Positions 34,301 to 44,223 of a stretch of DNA of 64,000 nucleotides are shown here, in pieces; positions within the stretch are counted from its first letter, which is position 1, and each line of letters opens with the position of its first letter. The notes beneath the pieces were generated by a model that did no database searches, had not been told where the DNA came from, and saw only the letters and a list, made by a program, of their open reading frames with translations. Source of the DNA: Bondarzewia mesenterica (Eukaryota; Basidiomycota; Agaricomycetes; Russulales; Bondarzewiaceae); contig SGPL01000045.1 in NCBI GenBank assembly GCA_004802705.1, positions 1 to 64,000 of the forward strand, read 5' to 3'. The translations under genes were made by a program, and so were the position numbers.

Positions 34301-36065
34301 ACTCTCGCAGCGTGTGGTGACGTCAACCGGTACGATTCTCTCCTTTAAGCTTGCGTGTCTGCGTCGAGTTAATTGGTTCTCCAAAATGAAGCAACGTTCT
34401 TGTCTCTTGCATACCGACTTTGAACAAGCTGCACGCTCAAGTGTACAAGTTTGCGAAGAATGTGAGCGAGCGTCTACTCCCAAGAACGTCGGCGTATCAC
34501 GAGATTTGGCTGGACAAGAAGCTCGTTGCGGGTGAAGCTCTGCAGGACTTCGAGCCTTTGTATGGCGAATTCTATCTGCCACGAAAGGTATATGGTGCCG
34601 TAATAGCTGTTTCAGTCTCGATGACTTCATTCACTTTCCTTTCCCCAGTTCAAAGTCGCCGTGGCCGTTCCTCCCACCAATGATATCGACGTCTTCGCGA
34701 ACGACGTTGGCTTTATTGCTATCGTTGATGAGAAGGGTGGACTCGCCGGATTTGACGTTACTATTGGTGGAGGCATGGGTGTCACTCACGGTAGCAAGAA
34801 GACGTATCCGCGGATAGGGTCTGTCATCGGCTTCTGCACGCCAGACCAAGGTGTAGACATCGCAGAAAAGATCATGATTGTGCAGAGAGATAATGGAAAC
34901 CGCGCTGAGTACGTCCTCTCTTTTCTCACGTCTTTCTTGAGCATCAGTCTCATACCTTCTATCGTGTAGTCGCAAGAACGCCCGCTTGAAGTACACCATC
35001 GACAGAATGGGTCTCGACAACTTTAAGGCGGAGGTTGAGAAGCTGCTTGGATACAAGCTCCAGCCCGCCCGACCATACACGTTCGATCGGAATACAGATG
35101 ACTTCGGTTGGAAGACGGGCCAAGATGGCAAGCACCACTTCACGTGCTTCATTGAGAATGGGCGTATACAGGACGAGCCCGATCGTGATTTCAAGACGGC
35201 ACTCAGGGAGATTGCCAAGGTGCACAAGGGCCGCTTCCGTCTAACGGCCAACCAGCATTTGATGATTACCGATGTAGCAACGGAGGATCTGCCTCAGATC
35301 AAGGGATTGCTCGTACAGTACAAGCTTGACAATGTGAATTTCTCTGCTTTGCGGCTGTCTTCATCGGCCTGTGTCGCGTTCCCCACTTGCGGTGAGTGTT
35401 TTTTTTTTTTGCTGATCTGACTGTTCGTGAGTTCATATGTTGAACAAACTTGTACTTGCTAGGTCTGGCTATGGCTGAATCGGAACGGGTTCGTTCAATT
35501 TTTGTATGGCTCAAAATTCACCTTCGCTGACTGAATCCCTCGACTGCAGTACCTCCCCCTTCTCATCGACAAGGTCGAGAAGATCTGTGAAGAAAATGGC
35601 CTCCGCAACGATTCCATCGTCATGCGAATGACGGGATGCCCGAACGGCTGCGCTCGACCATATATTGCTGGTACGTGAAATCCCTTTTTGACCTAGGCTG
35701 ATTGCCAAGCTGACGCATTCCTCGCAGAGGTGGCATTCGTCGGCAAGGCGCCCGGGACGTACTTGATGTTGCTCGGTGGTGGATTCTATGGCCAGCGCCT
35801 CAACAAAATCTACAGAGGTGCGTCTCTTTCCTTTCTGCACTCCGCGTGTGAGGAATACTGATGGCGAACTGCAGAGAGCGTGACGGAGCCCGAGATCCTC
35901 GCGATTCTCAAGCCCATGATCAAGCACTACGCGCTCGAGCGGCACGATGGCGAGCGTTTCGGTGACTTCGTCATCCGTACGGGTTATATCGCGCCGACGA
36001 CGTCCGGCGCGGCGTGGTACGACCGCATGGGCGGAGAGGGAGCGCATCGCGAGGTCGCGGCGTAA
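31324..36065 (+). CDS. MET5: Assimilatory sulfite reductase beta subunit (siroheme)
   Basis: Reduces sulfite to sulfide in sulfate assimilation, with electrons from the MET10-type flavoprotein subunit; cytosolic. Eight exons: 31324-34329, 34392-34587, 34649-34908, 34970-35391, 35463-35488, 35550-35670, 35728-35817, 35875-36065. These give about 1,436 aa, close to yeast Met5 (1,442). Order: an N-terminal pyruvate:ferredoxin oxidoreductase-like region, a flavodoxin-like domain ([20 protein letters not shown] to [20 protein letters not shown]), a ferredoxin-like half domain ([13 protein letters not shown]), then the siroheme/4Fe-4S domain with C-x5-C in ACVAFPTCG and C-x3-C in [13 protein letters not shown]. 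The exon sum is one over a multiple of three. The T-run at 31,818-31,824 has seven Ts where six keep the frame between EDQVQPF and LIAEKRS. Exon 5 is only 26 nt. The gene is convergent with the aminotransferase gene. Confidence 0.95.
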
Positions 36066-36503
36066 AATGGGAGCTTTGGTCCCTGAGGCCTGAGGCGAGG
36101 CGGTTTTATTATGATAAGTAATGTCGTGCATCTGTAACCGTAATCACATTGAGCTAGAATTGGAGGGATTTAGAGTTATTCATTCATATTCATGGCAGGA
36201 TAAGACGATCGTCGTTGAGCCTGTCTCCACTAAGGGGCAATACCCATCACTTTGCGACTGAAGGCCATAGGCCAAATGCATGAATGACGCTTCTTGAAAC
36301 TCAGGAGAATTATATTGTGTACAAGACAAGTAGATCCAAAACGCGCACGGCGAGCCTGCCCGAATGTCGCGCCCTGTCCTGACTCCCTACACGTTGCCTC
36401 AGATGATGGTATCACCCAGATCATGTACTCTTTTGTATGACTTTATGAATTTCTCACTTTCTGCCCTCACAACTTGCAAGTGGTAATCTCACAGGGACGA
36501 ATG
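36066..36503. terminator. Convergent 3' region between MET5 and aminotransferase
   Basis: 438 bp between two genes that converge, so both 3' UTRs and polyadenylation regions lie here. Just after the MET5 stop is ttttattatgataagtaatg, an AT-rich element suited to 3'-end formation. No ORF of interest. Confidence 0.4.
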
Positions 36504-38899
36504 TCAGAGGCGGGACTGGAGAGCGTCCGATGTTCCGTCAAGGCCTGCAGTGGAGTGAAATGAGGGGTTGTCAGAAACTGCGCAAAAATCATACATGCCA
36601 CGCGCATACTACGGTCCCAAGAAAAAAGAAGTCAGAGGGTCCCTTCGTTATGCAGTCTTACTTGTTGCCTCCGCGATCACCTCCCGCAGCACGGCGATGA
36701 TACGGTCTATGTCCCCGCGCTCTGTGTTGGCGACGGTCGTGCCCATATGCCTGTGTTTGTATGTTTTTAGATAGAAAAGAGGAAATTGGCAGGTCAGTGA
36801 GGATGGAGAGAGGATGGAGAGGGGAGTCGGTTGTTTCGTACCCTATGCGGAAGTAGTTGTCTGGAGGATGACGTGGGTTAAGTTGGGTTGGGTCAGTACG
36901 TGCGGATGGTAGCGTGGGTCGGCAAGAAGACGACCGACCTTTTTCGGCGCCCAATCCGCCCGCGACGACGACGTCTTTTTTCAGGAAGAGGGGCATGAGC
37001 TGGGATGCCTTGACGCCCGGAGGACACCACAGCTGCAGGGGCACCGGCGAGTCAACCCACTGATCGCTCATGTAGGAAGTAAACGTGAGTTTGACGTACT
37101 GCGGTCATTCCGTTAGCAGCTTCTGAGGAATCGACGGCGACCTGCTTCAACCCGAGCTCCTTTCCTGCCGCTTTGACGCGCGCGCTCGCGTCTATGTGCA
37201 ACTTGAGCCGCTCCTCTAGCGATGGTGAGCCCTTGACGATCTGGACCAAGGATTGGTGGAACGCGTAGATGAGGTTGACGGGGGGTGTCGCGAAGTAGGC
37301 TGCGGAGCCCTTCTCGTAGGCTGACATGATGGGGAGCCATCTATNTNATTCACATGAGTAACGACGAGCTTTTAATTCATGAGCGGAAAAATGCGACGTA
37401 CCTCCTCCAGCTTGCGTAGTATGAAGGAATGGGCGTTGACCGCGTCTCGACGACCTGTGATTGAGAGTTGGTCAGGGAAATTTGTTCGGCGAAGCTATGT
37501 TTGGTATGGGTTGGTTCACCTTCAGGGCTTTCTGACTAACGAGAACGACGCTGAGACCTGGGGGTGCCCCTAGGCCTTTCTGGCTGGCGGACATCACGAC
37601 GTCGATGCCCCAGTCGTCCATCCGGATCTCCTCGCTGGCAACGGCACAGACGGCATCGAGGACGACGAGCGTGTCGGGGGACACTTTCTTCACCACTTCA
37701 GCGACGGCCTTCGGGTTCGACAAGACGGCTGGAGTTTTTTTTTTCGATGAGGATCGTTGAAAAGGGGAGACAAAGTGAGAAGGGGAGGTAATGCACCTGT
37801 GGAGGTGTCAACGTGAGTGACTGTGACGATCTTGTACTTCTTAGAGCGCAGGGCCTGCTCGACCTTTTCGAGGCTTACAGTCGCGCCGAAATCGGCCTTG
37901 ATCTGGTCGACATTGGCGCCATAGGTTTGGAGGCTGAGAAGATGCACGGGGTCAGCGACGAGCGACTTCTCGGTACGTGTGAATATCGGGTGATACATAC
38001 CAATCGGCAAAGCTCTGGCCAAAGTAACCCGTGTTGAGCACCAAAGCATTTTCGCCGAACTCTACAAGGTTGGCTGAGACCTATAAGGAAAGAGGAAAGC
38101 GCAGAGAGATGATTGAGTTATAAGTGAGAATGAGGGGGTGTGTATTATCCTAACTAAGGTGTACTCGGAGCCAGACGTACCTGATCCCAGCCCAGAGTCC
38201 CAGATCCTGAGATGAGGAATGGCTGGGCGGTCTTGGTGTATACGACATCTCTGAACAGGCCAGATATCAGGCCAATCAGACGTCCTGGGCGAAGATGACG
38301 ATGGAGAGGTCGTACCTCGTCATGCGGATGCTATCACCGAAGATAGGTACGAATTCCGCAGACATGTGTGACATGGAAGGATGAGCATTGGCGTAGAGGA
38401 CCTAAGACTCGCAGAATGACCGGGTGAGCACCTCGAAGGCTTTATGGAAGGTAAATGGGAGAGATCCACCTCATCTGTCACTTCTATAGGGCCTGGGATC
38501 CTGCAATATCGCTTCGGATTAAAGGTGCTGCATTGTTTGACAGAAACCGAGAGGACTCACACCAGCAGCCTTCACAAACAGACGACAGCCCGACGGTAAG
38601 TTTTAGTGGTGCTCTCGAAAGCCGGCTCGCCGAAACTCACTTGTGCGGTGCCTACACAGCGCGAGAGAACCACGAAAAAGACGGACTGATCAGGACGAGC
38701 CGGAGCAACCGCGACGGATCATGGCCGCGGAGGTGATGAGACGCACCTGCTTGAACTGTTGAGTGGCCATGTCGCGTCTGAAGACGAGGGAGGGAGAGGC
38801 GGGCTTTGTGAGGGATGCGGGGGGGAAGAGAGAGGCCAAGGTCCTACGGATGAAAGCTCGGGGAAACATTTCGGGACGCCGTGTCTCACCGCATGCCAT
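36504..38899 (-). CDS. AGX1: Alanine-glyoxylate / serine-pyruvate aminotransferase
   Basis: A PLP-dependent class V transaminase that converts glyoxylate to glycine. Fifteen exons sum to 1,194 nt (397 aa) from the ATG at 38,770: 38770-38747, 38651-38641, 38569-38561, 38500-38470, 38401-38316, 38250-38181, 38080-38001, 37933-37797, 37728-37520, 37454-37402, 37340-37100, 37032-36939, 36860-36842, 36750-36662, 36544-36504. Motifs: LLVIPGPIEVTDE, VLYANAHPSMSHMSAEFVP, FLISGSGTLGWDQ, VLNTGYFGQSFADC, VLDAVCAVASEEIRMDDWG, the PLP lysine in SASQKGLGAPPG, YFATPPVNLIYAFHQ and VVVAGGLGAEKDNYFRIGHM. Exons 2 and 3 are 11 and 9 nt, and exon 13 is 19 nt. The donor after exon 12 (gtcggt) is unusual. The protein ends in SRL, a type 1 peroxisomal signal. 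In-frame upstream ATGs at 38,869 and 38,899 would add a basic, Arg/Ser-rich leader (MFPRAFIRRTLASLFPPASL) that looks mitochondrial. Confidence 0.93.
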
Positions 38900-39306
38900 G
38901 AACTTTGCTCACCGAACATATTTTTCTGTGAATCTCTCTCTACAGAAACTCGAAATACAGGCAGAACGCTCGACTCTGTCTTTCCTTCCCCTCGTTTATT
39001 TTTATAGCCTGCTTACAGTAGAACGTCTTCTCGATTCCTGTGTCACTTTCACGTTGGAATGATGCTGGTCAGTCGAGGACTTACCGGCGGAGGTCCGCGT
39101 GATATCACTCGCGGAAACGGGTGAGCGATGATACCCGTTGCGGCTTCCGCCTCTGCAACCGTGCGCCAACACGACGCGTCTCCGCGTGCAGTTCAATAAT
39201 ATACCGCCCAAAGCTCGATCCAAAAAAACGGGTATAATCAAACGTATCGTACCACAGCAAGGAACGAAACAGCACATGCATGCCAGCAGACGAACAATTA
39301 TTGCAG
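38900..39306. other. Intergenic, 407 bp
   Basis: Lies upstream of the aminotransferase start and downstream of the dynein gene stop, so it should hold the aminotransferase promoter and the dynein intermediate chain 3' UTR. No gene is seen. Confidence 0.4.
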
Positions 39307-41859
39307 TTATCGACTACCAGTGCCACGACTGGTATCTCCGTCCATGGCGCCGTTCATCTGTCCGCCTCCCATGAATCCAGCCGTTGTCTTCTGCATGTCG
39401 TTCCACTCGGTCTCTCGAGGGATCGCCATATCCCCAATATCATATACATAAAGCCTCCCGTCACTCCCACCCATCATGGCCCTCCGGCCGTCCTTACGGT
39501 CCCATTGTAGCTTGTTGATCGCCTGTCCCGGGCTCACGGCAGTAGACACCGTGGGCACCTGCACAAAAATAACAGTGTTGTGCGTGAGTACCAAAAGGGG
39601 AGGTCACAAGGAATAGATAGACAGACCTCTGTGTCAATGTTCAAGTTCCACAGGTCGAACTTGCCCGACCCGTCGACAGAACCGAACAGCGCCGGTTGTG
39701 CGGGATGCCACTTGACGTCGTACACATAGTCGTCCGCCTCCTCGAACGAATATATAGGCGTGACGACGTGCGCCGTCGTCGACGTCTTCCCGAGCGAGCG
39801 TGCGCGCCACAGCTTGACCGTCCAGTCTACCGAGCATGACAAGAACAGGTCGGAGAAGTCCACAGGCCCAATGGTCGGGTGGAAGTGCAGGCCCATGACG
39901 GGCCCGGAGTGCCCGCGATAGACATCGTATTGGTTGAGCCCCGCTTTCGCGCCCGCGCGGTCGTACCGATTTGCCTGGTAGAGGTTGCCCTCCTCAGTGC
40001 CCACCCAGAACGTCGTCGTTTCATTGTCGGGAAAGTTCAGTGCTGTAATTGATACCTCGTTCGTCTTGTTGTGGCCGGCATGGACGAGCTCCAGTGTTTC
40101 CTATTGCAGTAACAACAAGCAGGGTCGAACGTTGTCTTTGTCTATGTAGCGGAAGTCTGCTTACCTGTGGCTGCGCCAACATATCTACTAGCCAACTGCA
40201 CACCATTCCATCTGTACTGCTGGTGATTAAATTGTGTGCATTTTGCGTGCCCACCATTTGCATTGCATAGACAGGATGCGTATGCCCGGCTGCAGAGAGC
40301 GGCGTCTTCAGCACTGGCAGATGCTTTGACCGTGTATCCCACAGCAGAATCTGGCCAGAATACGTGCCGCCAAACACTAAGTTTGAGTGGAAAGGCGAGA
40401 ATGTGACGGACAGCACGTCAGACTGTGCAAGAATACCTTTTGAATGAGTTGCTTTGAGAGAGAGAAAAGGGAGCAAGGTTGTACCTGTGAGTGAAAGACG
40501 AACTCTGGCCTCTCGAGGAGATGCAAATTCCATACCGCCACGATCCCATCTGGTTCGTTCAAAGCGGCAGGGTTTTTATTGTATGATGCTACGCTGAGTT
40601 CGGGAAACTTGAATAGGTCGTGAGCATGATCGGACACTCGCATGCGTGTGAACTCACTTTTGGAGACCAGTCGACGTCCGTAATAGACCGGTTCTTGCAA
40701 TACCGCTCATCCCAGAATGTACATACTCGTTTCACGCGCTTGCCTTCAGAATCATCACTGTCCGGCCAACACGATTAGCACTCAATCAATTCCGTGTTTG
40801 GAAAATGAAATCCTATTACTCACGTTCCCGTCTCCGTGCCTGTGGTATAATCGCGGATGTAATCATANTTATCGTTCAAAGCTCTCTGCACGATCTTTGA
40901 CGACTGCTCGACGAAATCCAAAAACTCCGGCGCCGTGAATATGCTCGTTCTCTCTTCCTCTGTCAACTCTGATGGCAGAAAAAGATGAGTTAGCACACCG
41001 GTGCAGGGCCGAACATTCCACGAACCACTCACCCCGAATCTCCTGCTCGATCTCTTTATCTAGCATCACGCTCTCCTCTTCTAGCTCCTTCTCTCGTGCT
41101 CGCTCTGCGTCCTGCGCATCCCGCTCCCGTGTTATTAGCTCACGCAGTTCTTCCTCTTGTGATGGACCCGCCTCCTCCTCAAAGTCTGCCGTCTGAATTT
41201 CTTTGTTATACGTCACGCGCTCCTGCAAGCAAAGTACTTGTCAGCGACCACCAACGAGGATGACGAACCGACAGGGAATGCACACCCGCTGTGGTAGTTC
41301 ATACAGCTCCTGCTCGACGTCAATCAAGTCCGGGACGAACCGTGATGTCATTGTCCTTCAAATACAAAAGATAACATCCTAGTTAAGAATCCCAAATCCC
41401 ACATCTCGCATGGAAGTGAAGTCACGTACCGCTCAAGGGCGTTGTCGGTTCCAGAATAGATCAGGGTGGTGCCCATGCTGAGTCTGTCGGAGGCGGCATC
41501 GCTCTGTCGACTAGCCCGCCCAGAGGGGTTCAAGCCTGAAGGACCGGGGAGGGATATGATGTACCCTGGAGATGGTGTACCCGGCACAGATGGCGAAGGG
41601 GTCAAGTCTGGGCTGCGAATGGACGGGGAGCCAATGATGTCGTCGACGAGCCGATCCACATCCCTGCGGACGCCTGAAGGTGCCTTCTCAATCAAGAACG
41701 AGCTTCAGGATGGCCAGGGTGTATAGGGGGCAGTTTGGGCTCACTCACTGTAGCTTCCGAGATCCGTCTTTCTGCTTGTCTGTCATGACGCCGCTTGCGG
41801 AGCTCCTCGAGTTTGGCACGTTTGGCCTCAATCTCAGCCCTCCGCTGGTTAATAGACAT
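39307..41859 (-). CDS. DYNC1I: Cytoplasmic dynein intermediate chain (WD40)
   Basis: Links the dynein heavy chains to dynactin and light chains for minus-end microtubule transport and nuclear migration. Ten exons sum to 1,989 nt (662 aa): 41859-41749, 41686-41430, 41355-41286, 41222-41033, 40968-40824, 40757-40658, 40616-40485, 40422-40165, 40100-39627, 39558-39307. The N-terminus [20 protein letters not shown] is the charged coiled coil that binds dynactin p150. It is followed by a Ser/Pro linker. The helical region has [20 protein letters not shown] and a Glu-rich stretch. WD40 repeats run from [20 protein letters not shown] to the end, with [51 protein letters not shown] and [15 protein letters not shown]. 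Length and order match the family. One N is at 40,868. The gene is divergent from SEN2 with 215 bp between starts. Confidence 0.95.
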
Positions 41860-42074
41860 GGTCCGACGGTCAATTCGGATGTGCTAAGTGAACACTCGAG
41901 CTCTTTGGGAGGAAATTGTTACTGTGAGTAGTATTTGACGAAGACGGACAAAATCCGAGTCTGAGCACGTGCGACCGCGCTGTTTACGCGCTGTTTGGCA
42001 ACAACTCTTCATCACTGACTCCCGCATTTACAGAATCCCGAGTCTCACTTCCCTCACGAAGACCATTCCACAGC
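41860..42074. promoter_or_regulatory. Short divergent promoter, dynein IC / SEN2
   Basis: Only 215 bp separate the start codons of two divergent housekeeping genes, so their core promoters must overlap or abut. It contains a pair of gcgctgttt-like segments (gcgctgtttacgcgctgtttgg at about 41,978-42,000) and no TATA box that I can see. Confidence 0.5.
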
Positions 42075-43561
42075 ATGGCCTCGTCATCGAATCGTGGCCG
42101 TAATAATGCAGGTGCGAGAAAGGCCGCCGGAAGGCGCAGCGAGAACAACCAAATCTACGCCTACCCCCTTCCGCTGATCTTCGACATCCCCGAGAGCAGG
42201 ACCGTCTCGTCGGCCTTGGGGCTTTTCGGCGTGTCTGCTGCGCACGTCGTCAACCCCCGTTGCGAAGGCATCTTTGACCCTCACACGCGCTCTGTATGGG
42301 TCATGAGTGCCAAAGACTCTTTGATCCTGTGGCGGCGCGGGTTTTTTGGCAAAGGAAACCTGTCACGGAGCGAGCCTAGCTGGCTCGCGCGCAAGATAAA
42401 TGCCAAAAAGGCTGCTGGAAAGTGTGCGTTGAAAAAAATCGACTTTTTTTTTATCCTTTGATGCATCAGGCAGGCGGGAATGCTCAATCTTGGGAAAACA
42501 GATTTGACGTCCGAAGAGGTCACTGCCAAACGGAGAGCTGAGAGAAAGCAGTTCAAGCTCGACAGAGCGAGGGCCATCGCTGCCGCCGCTGCGGAGGCGG
42601 AAGTCGCTTTCGCAGAAGGCCGCATTATCTCAAGCGAGGAGAGGACGGTGTCCATCCCGTCTGCTGCAACATGGAAACCTTCCACCTCAAACAGCGCCGA
42701 TGTCGATGCCGTAGACTCGCGGGAATCGGCCGAAAAAGTCGAGCAAGACGCCCCAGAGGATACCAAAGACTTGGAACATCTGCAACTGACGCTCTCTGAG
42801 GCATTCTTCTTGGCCTGGGCACTCGATTGCCTCACCGTCCTCGATCCTAGAACAGTGGGTCCCGTCCGCACATGATTCGATTTTTCGCACAGGGCCTGAT
42901 CGTTTTACTCAGCTTGAACCAATGGACCTCCCGGACATCTGGTCTGCATTCCAATCTGCCCATTTGCCTCCACGTCAGCTCTTGCTTTTCGCGTCCCCTG
43001 CGCAGCCTCTTCGGTCTGATAATCCATTCCTCATCAACTACGTCTTTCACCATCATTATCGATCTCTGGGTTGGGTCGTCAAGAATGGCATCAAGTTCTG
43101 TGTAGATTACCTGCTGTACAAACGAGGACCTGTATTCCATCACGCCGAGTAAGTCCTTCTTGTGTTCTCGCTAATGCCCGGCATTGATTGATCTTGTGTC
43201 CAACGGGAATCAGATTTGCTTTGGTCCTAATACCGGTATACGAAGACCCAGAAGACGAAAAGACATCGCCTTTCGAGCTGCGGAATGTAGCTCCGTTTAC
43301 CTGGCAATGGTTGAGCACTATCAACCGCGTCAACTCCCAAGTGCAAAAGGTATTGTTCCGCGCTGTCTGTTGGCGCTCCGTCGTGAAAATTGCTGACACC
43401 TGCATGGTCGGTCGGTTCAGACGCTCATACTGTCCTACGTGACCATCCCGGCACAGTCGAGGATCGGACGGAACACGCTGGAGTCGCCCGCTTGTCTGAC
43501 ACAATACTCGGTACGAGAGGTTGCTCTCCGACGGTTTATTCCTGCAAGAATGCGGGATTGA
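42075..43561 (+). CDS. SEN2: tRNA-splicing endonuclease catalytic subunit Sen2
   Basis: Sen2 cuts the 5' splice site of intron-containing pre-tRNAs as part of the Sen2-15-34-54 complex. Exons: 42075-42421, 42470-42858, 42893-43148, 43214-43349, 43421-43561. The N-terminal part includes YPLPLIFDIPESRTVSSALG and WRRGFFGKGNLSRSEPSWLA. A charged Ala/Glu linker follows, then LSEAFFLAWALDCLTVLDP. The catalytic domain runs YRSLGWVVKNGIKFCVDYLL, YKRGPVFHHAEFALVLI, then STINRVNSQVQK and YSVREVALRRFIPARMRD at the end. The active-site triad of the family would be Tyr in LLYKRGP, His in FHHAE and Lys in SQVQK, all present. Intron 2 must be only 34 nt (gtcccg...cacag) to keep phase; a 38-nt intron from gtgggt would need a one-base correction. 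Confidence 0.92.
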
Positions 43562-44223
43562 CATGGGCAGTGGGAATCCTGATCTCCATATTCGGTGTAT
43601 GGTTTGCTATCGCATAGTGATAGCCACTGGATAGCGTGTTTGGAGCCAATCGCTGACGACCTGGGCTATCCACCATGCAACCGTGACGGCAGAGGCCAAA
43701 TGCGCAGCGGACTGCAGGAAACGAGAAGATGAGAGTTGCATGACAGGCGTGCTGGTATTTGATGTGGACTTGTGCGCTTATCAGACTGTTGGACGTGGTT
43801 TGAGTTGCAAGAGGGCTCACGCGTCTTTGACCCTTGTGTTCAGTTACGCGTCTTTGACCCTTTTGTTCAGTTACGAGAGAGAATGGTGTGTATTGAACGA
43901 AGCAGGCCGGTTGCCGCCCCGCAACGAACGGACGACCCGTTGTCTCCAGCTTCCAAGTTCCATAATGCCGTCCAGGCTCCTCCTTCAATTGCTAAATAGC
44001 ATTGCTTCTCTCACACGATTGATCCTTTTCCAACCAACGTATATAATTAACGTTCCGCTCTGTCTTTCTCCGTTCGAGTGCACATGCAAACCATTCGTTG
44101 CTCTCAATCATCCACCGCGCATTTCTAAGCACCACTTGCATATCTGAAACAACATCCTATTTTCTGTCTGCCAACCCCGACTTCATTAACACTTATCGTC
44201 GAACCACTGTCCACATTGTGAAC
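43562..44223 (+). promoter_or_regulatory. Upstream region of Zn2Cys6 gene, with 27-bp duplication
   Basis: 662 bp between SEN2 and the next gene. A 27-bp direct tandem duplication lies at 43,821-43,874 (gcgtctttgacccttgtgtt and on, with one mismatch between copies). TATA-like tatataatt is at about 44,039, some 185 bp before the ATG. A 154-codon frame across this region has no conserved sequence and I do not call it. Confidence 0.5.

Noticed and set aside
43683..44147. 154-codon plus-strand ORF between SEN2 and the Zn2Cys6 gene
   Set aside because: Crosses the 27-bp duplication, low similarity to any protein, and lies in the promoter region.
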